Assembly (NCBI GenBank): GCA_002083525.1
Contig: LWDM01000001.1
Span: forward strand, 1-7,944
Direction: 5' to 3'
Length of the DNA stretch: 7,944 nt
Source: Proteobacteria bacterium SG_bin9
Lineage (GTDB): Bacteria > Pseudomonadota > Alphaproteobacteria > Rhizobiales > Xanthobacteraceae
In this document: one piece after another, positions 5,432 to 7,944 of the stretch
Numbering within the stretch: position 1 is the stretch's first letter
Layout: every line of letters starts with the position of its first letter
The notes under the pieces: model-generated
Told to the model about the DNA's origin: nothing
Database searches by the model: none
Seen by the model: only the letters and a program-made list of their open reading frames with translations
Program-made: the position numbers and the translations under genes

Positions 5432-7944
5432 GTGCAGACCACGCTGCTCGGATTGGCCATTGCCTTCATCCTGGCGCTGCTGGCGGCCCTGATCGGCCCG
5501 TATTTCGTCGACTGGAACCAGTTCAAGCCGCAGTTCGAGGTGGAGGCGAGCCGCGTGCTCGGCGCACCGGTGCGGGTCGAGGGCGCGCTCGACGCGCGGC
5601 TCTTGCCGACGCCGACGCTGCGGCTGCGCAAGGTGGCGGTCGGCAAGCCCAGCGATCCCGGTCGCATCGCCGCCGACAAGCTCGACGTCGAGTTCAGTCT
5701 CGGCTCGCTGATGCGCGGCGACTGGCGCGCCTCGGAACTTACCGTCGACGGCCTTGCCGTGAATGCGGGGCTCGACGAGCGCGGCCGCATCATCGCGCCG
5801 TCGTTCTCCGGCGGCTTCAACATCGGCAGCGTTTCGATCGACCGGCTCAACCTCACCGGCAAGGTCGGCCTTTATGATACTGCAAGCCGCACCACCATCG
5901 CGCTCGACGACATCAATTTCAGCGGCGACGTGCGGGCGCTGGCCGGCTCCGTGCGCGGCGAAGGGCAGCTCAGCTACAACGGCGAGCGCTATCCGTTCCG
6001 GCTCTCGACCGCGCAGATCGGCGACGGCAGCGGCACCCGCGTCCGCTTCGGCGTCGAGCCGGGTGCGCGGCCGCTCAGCGCCTACCTCGACGGCGTGTTG
6101 ACGTCGGTTGCCGAGGCGCCGCAGTTCGAGGGTGCGCTCTCGGTGGTTCGCACGGCCTCGCTGAAATCGAGTCCGCAGGGCGCGGTGCTGCAGACGCCGT
6201 GGAAGATGACCGCCAACGTGCGGGCCGAGCCGTCCGTGGCAAAGCTCGATCAGGTTGAGCTGGTGTATGGCTCTGACGAAACCGCTTTCAAACTGAGCGG
6301 CGTCGCCGACGTCCGCTTCGGCGCGTCGCCGCTGCTGCATGTGGTGCTGGCGGCGCGGCAGCTCGATGCCGACCGCCTGCTGGCGAAGGAGGGCGCGACC
6401 AGCGAGCCGGCACAGATCGTCGCCAGTCTACGTGATCTCGTGCGCGACCTGCCGCAACCGCCGTTGCCGGTGCAGGCGGAAATCGGCGTCGACTCGCTGA
6501 CGCTTGGCGGCCGGCCGATCCAGAACGTCGGCCTCGACCTCAGCGCCAGCAAATCGGAATGGCGCATCGACAAGTTCGAGATGCGTGCGCCTGGCGCGAC
6601 GCAAGTCACTCTGAGCGGCATCGCAGCCGCAGCCGGTTTCAAGGGCGCGATCAGCATCGACTCCGCCGACCCCGATCTGCTGGCGATCTGGCTGCAGGGC
6701 CGCAACGACGCGATGCTGCGCGGGCAGCGCAGCCTGCGCGTGCGTGGCCAGCTCAACGTCACCGCCGATCGCGTGGCGCTCGACGACATGAACGCCGATC
6801 TCGGCAGCGGCGAACTGCGCGGCAAGATCGGCTGGGTGAAATCGGCCAGCGGCGGCTCGCGCGTCGAAACCGAACTCACCACCGCATCGCTCGATCTTGA
6901 CGCGACGATTGCGCTCGCGAAGGCGGCGATGAATGCCCAGGGCGGCTTGCCGAGCGAGGGCAGCGTCAAACTTGCAGCCACATCCGCCAAATGGGCCGGG
7001 CAGGAGTTGCGGCCGTTTGCGGCGAGCTTCGCCTTCACGCCGAAGACCCTGACCGTCGATGCGTTCTCGGCCGGCGCTCCGGGCGGCATGCAGGCGAACG
7101 GCGGCGGCGCGATCGATTTCTTCGACGCCACCGGCAAAATCAATATCGGCGCGTCCGATGTCGGAGCGGGCCAGATCGTGGCGCTTTTGTCGCCGTTCGT
7201 GCCGGAGCTTGCGAGCCGCGTTCAGTCGTTGGGCGACGCCGGGCGGGCGAAGATCTCGCTGACCGCGGCCCTCGACAAGGCCGGCGGCGGCCGCGGCAAG
7301 GCGCGCGTCACGCTCGATATCGACGGCACACAGATCAAGAGCAATACGGTGTTGAGCGGTTCGCCGCGCCTCGATGAAGTACGCGCGGTCAATCTCGATG
7401 CGATGTCGCGCGACGAATGGACGATCGAGACGAAATCGCTGTTCCCGAAGCAGACGCCGTTACTCGGCATCATCCCGCTGGGCGATGCGCTCAGGACGCT
7501 CGCGAGTTCCGAGGCCGTGCAGCTCGATCTCACCGCCAGCGGCGCGCCGCGCGCGCCGTTGAAATTCAAAGCGACCGTATCGGGCGACACGATCGACGCA
7601 ACAGCCGAGGGGCGTGCGGAGCTCTGGCCCAAAGATACTCAAAGTAAGGATACGCAGGGACTGACCGCTGATGCCGCGCTGACTGTTCGCCGCGTCAATC
7701 TCGCGACGCTGCTCGATCAGCCGCAGGCCGCGAATGTCAGCCTGACGTCGCGGCTGGTGTTGTCGCCGGACGAGATTGCGTTGCGCGACATCGACAGCCG
7801 CGTCGGCGGCGCGCGCGTGCGCGGACGGCTGTCGTTCGGGCGCGGCGATGATCCGGCGATCGACGGCGAACTCGGTATGGATGTGCTCGATCTCGGCGCG
7901 GCGTTTGCCAGCGCGATCGGTGCGGCGGGCGGCGATCCGGCGGC
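5432..7944 (+). CDS. AsmA-family inner-membrane-anchored protein (3' end missing)
   Basis: The frame is open from GTG at 5432 to the right edge without a stop, giving 837 codons. Residues 4-22 (TLLGLAIAFILALLAALIG) form one N-terminal membrane helix, followed by PYFVDWNQFKPQFEVEASRV and LGAPVRVEGALDARLLPTPT, the characteristic AsmA N-terminus. The remainder is a long periplasmic array of beta-strand-rich segments with recurring L-x-L/V-x-G patterns, as in AsmA/TamB/YhdP-type bridge proteins. These are thought to carry phospholipids between inner and outer membranes or assist envelope biogenesis. The missing C-terminus prevents recognising an AsmA_2 domain. Full family members in related bacteria often exceed 1000 residues, so several hundred residues are probably lost. 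It is a separate transcription unit, in the same direction as the dehydratase but 156 bp away. Family call is firm; exact function is inferred. Confidence 0.88.
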   Translation, partial: MQTTLLGLAIAFILALLAALIGPYFVDWNQFKPQFEVEASRVLGAPVRVEGALDARLLPTPTLRLRKVAVGKPSDPGRIAADKLDVEFSLGSLMRGDWRASELTVDGLAVNAGLDERGRIIAPSFSGGFNIGSVSIDRLNLTGKVGLYDTASRTTIALDDINFSGDVRALAGSVRGEGQLSYNGERYPFRLSTAQIGDGSGTRVRFGVEPGARPLSAYLDGVLTSVAEAPQFEGALSVVRTASLKSSPQGAVLQTPWKMTANVRAEPSVAKLDQVELVYGSDETAFKLSGVADVRFGASPLLHVVLAARQLDADRLLAKEGATSEPAQIVASLRDLVRDLPQPPLPVQAEIGVDSLTLGGRPIQNVGLDLSASKSEWRIDKFEMRAPGATQVTLSGIAAAAGFKGAISIDSADPDLLAIWLQGRNDAMLRGQRSLRVRGQLNVTADRVALDDMNADLGSGELRGKIGWVKSASGGSRVETELTTASLDLDATIALAKAAMNAQGGLPSEGSVKLAATSAKWAGQELRPFAASFAFTPKTLTVDAFSAGAPGGMQANGGGAIDFFDATGKINIGASDVGAGQIVALLSPFVPELASRVQSLGDAGRAKISLTAALDKAGGGRGKARVTLDIDGTQIKSNTVLSGSPRLDEVRAVNLDAMSRDEWTIETKSLFPKQTPLLGIIPLGDALRTLASSEAVQLDLTASGAPRAPLKFKATVSGDTIDATAEGRAELWPKDTQSKDTQGLTADAALTVRRVNLATLLDQPQAANVSLTSRLVLSPDEIALRDIDSRVGGARVRGRLSFGRGDDPAIDGELGMDVLDLGAAFASAIGAAGGDPA
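7631..7657 (+). repeat. Short in-frame duplication inside the AsmA-family gene
   Basis: Two 12-base units at 7631-7642 and 7646-7657, separated by one serine codon, both encode Lys-Asp-Thr-Gln (residues 734-737 and 739-742). They differ at three bases, all at third codon positions and all synonymous. The patch is AT-richer than its surroundings and probably forms a polar loop between beta segments. Confidence 0.6.

Noticed and set aside
4649..6340. A 563-codon leftward open frame spanning the dehydratase, the gap and the start of the AsmA gene
   Set aside because: It is antisense to two well-supported genes, is rich in Arg, His and Ala as expected of a GC-rich shadow frame, and shows no recognisable domain.

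Overview
The window is high-GC DNA with short intergenic gaps, Shine-Dalgarno starts (several of them GTG) and one interspersed palindromic repeat. Codon use, protein style and that repeat suggest an alphaproteobacterium, most likely of the Bradyrhizobium/Rhodopseudomonas/Afipia group. This placement is an inference from pattern recognition, not a database match.

Layout, left to right: (1) the first 26 codons of an unidentified leftward gene leaving the window at position 1; (2) a non-coding gap with a possible general-stress (EcfG-type) promoter, then a 57-residue DUF1328 membrane protein; (3) a strong hairpin between that gene and a convergent leftward hotdog-fold acyl-CoA thioesterase; (4) a 100-bp divergent promoter region, then a rightward two-gene operon: an FAD-linked D-lactate / D-2-hydroxyacid dehydrogenase starting at a GTG, and a soluble cytochrome P450 13 bp downstream; (5) an 81-bp double-hairpin repeat between the convergent P450 and an ArsR-type regulator gene; (6) the leftward ArsR-type regulator and a rightward single-domain PLP-dependent threonine/serine dehydratase, divergent across an 18-bp perfect operator-like palindrome; (7) a 156-bp gap, then a large AsmA-family protein starting at GTG and running off the right edge after 837 codons.

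Two units may work together. The thioesterase, the FAD dehydrogenase and the P450 could form an accessory catabolic cluster handling hydroxylated or 2-hydroxy acids and CoA thioesters, but the substrate cannot be read from the sequence. The ArsR-type protein probably represses itself and perhaps the dehydratase through the shared palindrome; its own promoter geometry suggests a leaderless mRNA. The DUF1328 and AsmA proteins look like independent envelope functions.

I see no mobile element, CRISPR array, rRNA or tRNA. I found no clearly new multi-gene system. The most interesting items are the P450/D-2-hydroxyacid dehydrogenase/thioesterase cluster and the compact ArsR control region.
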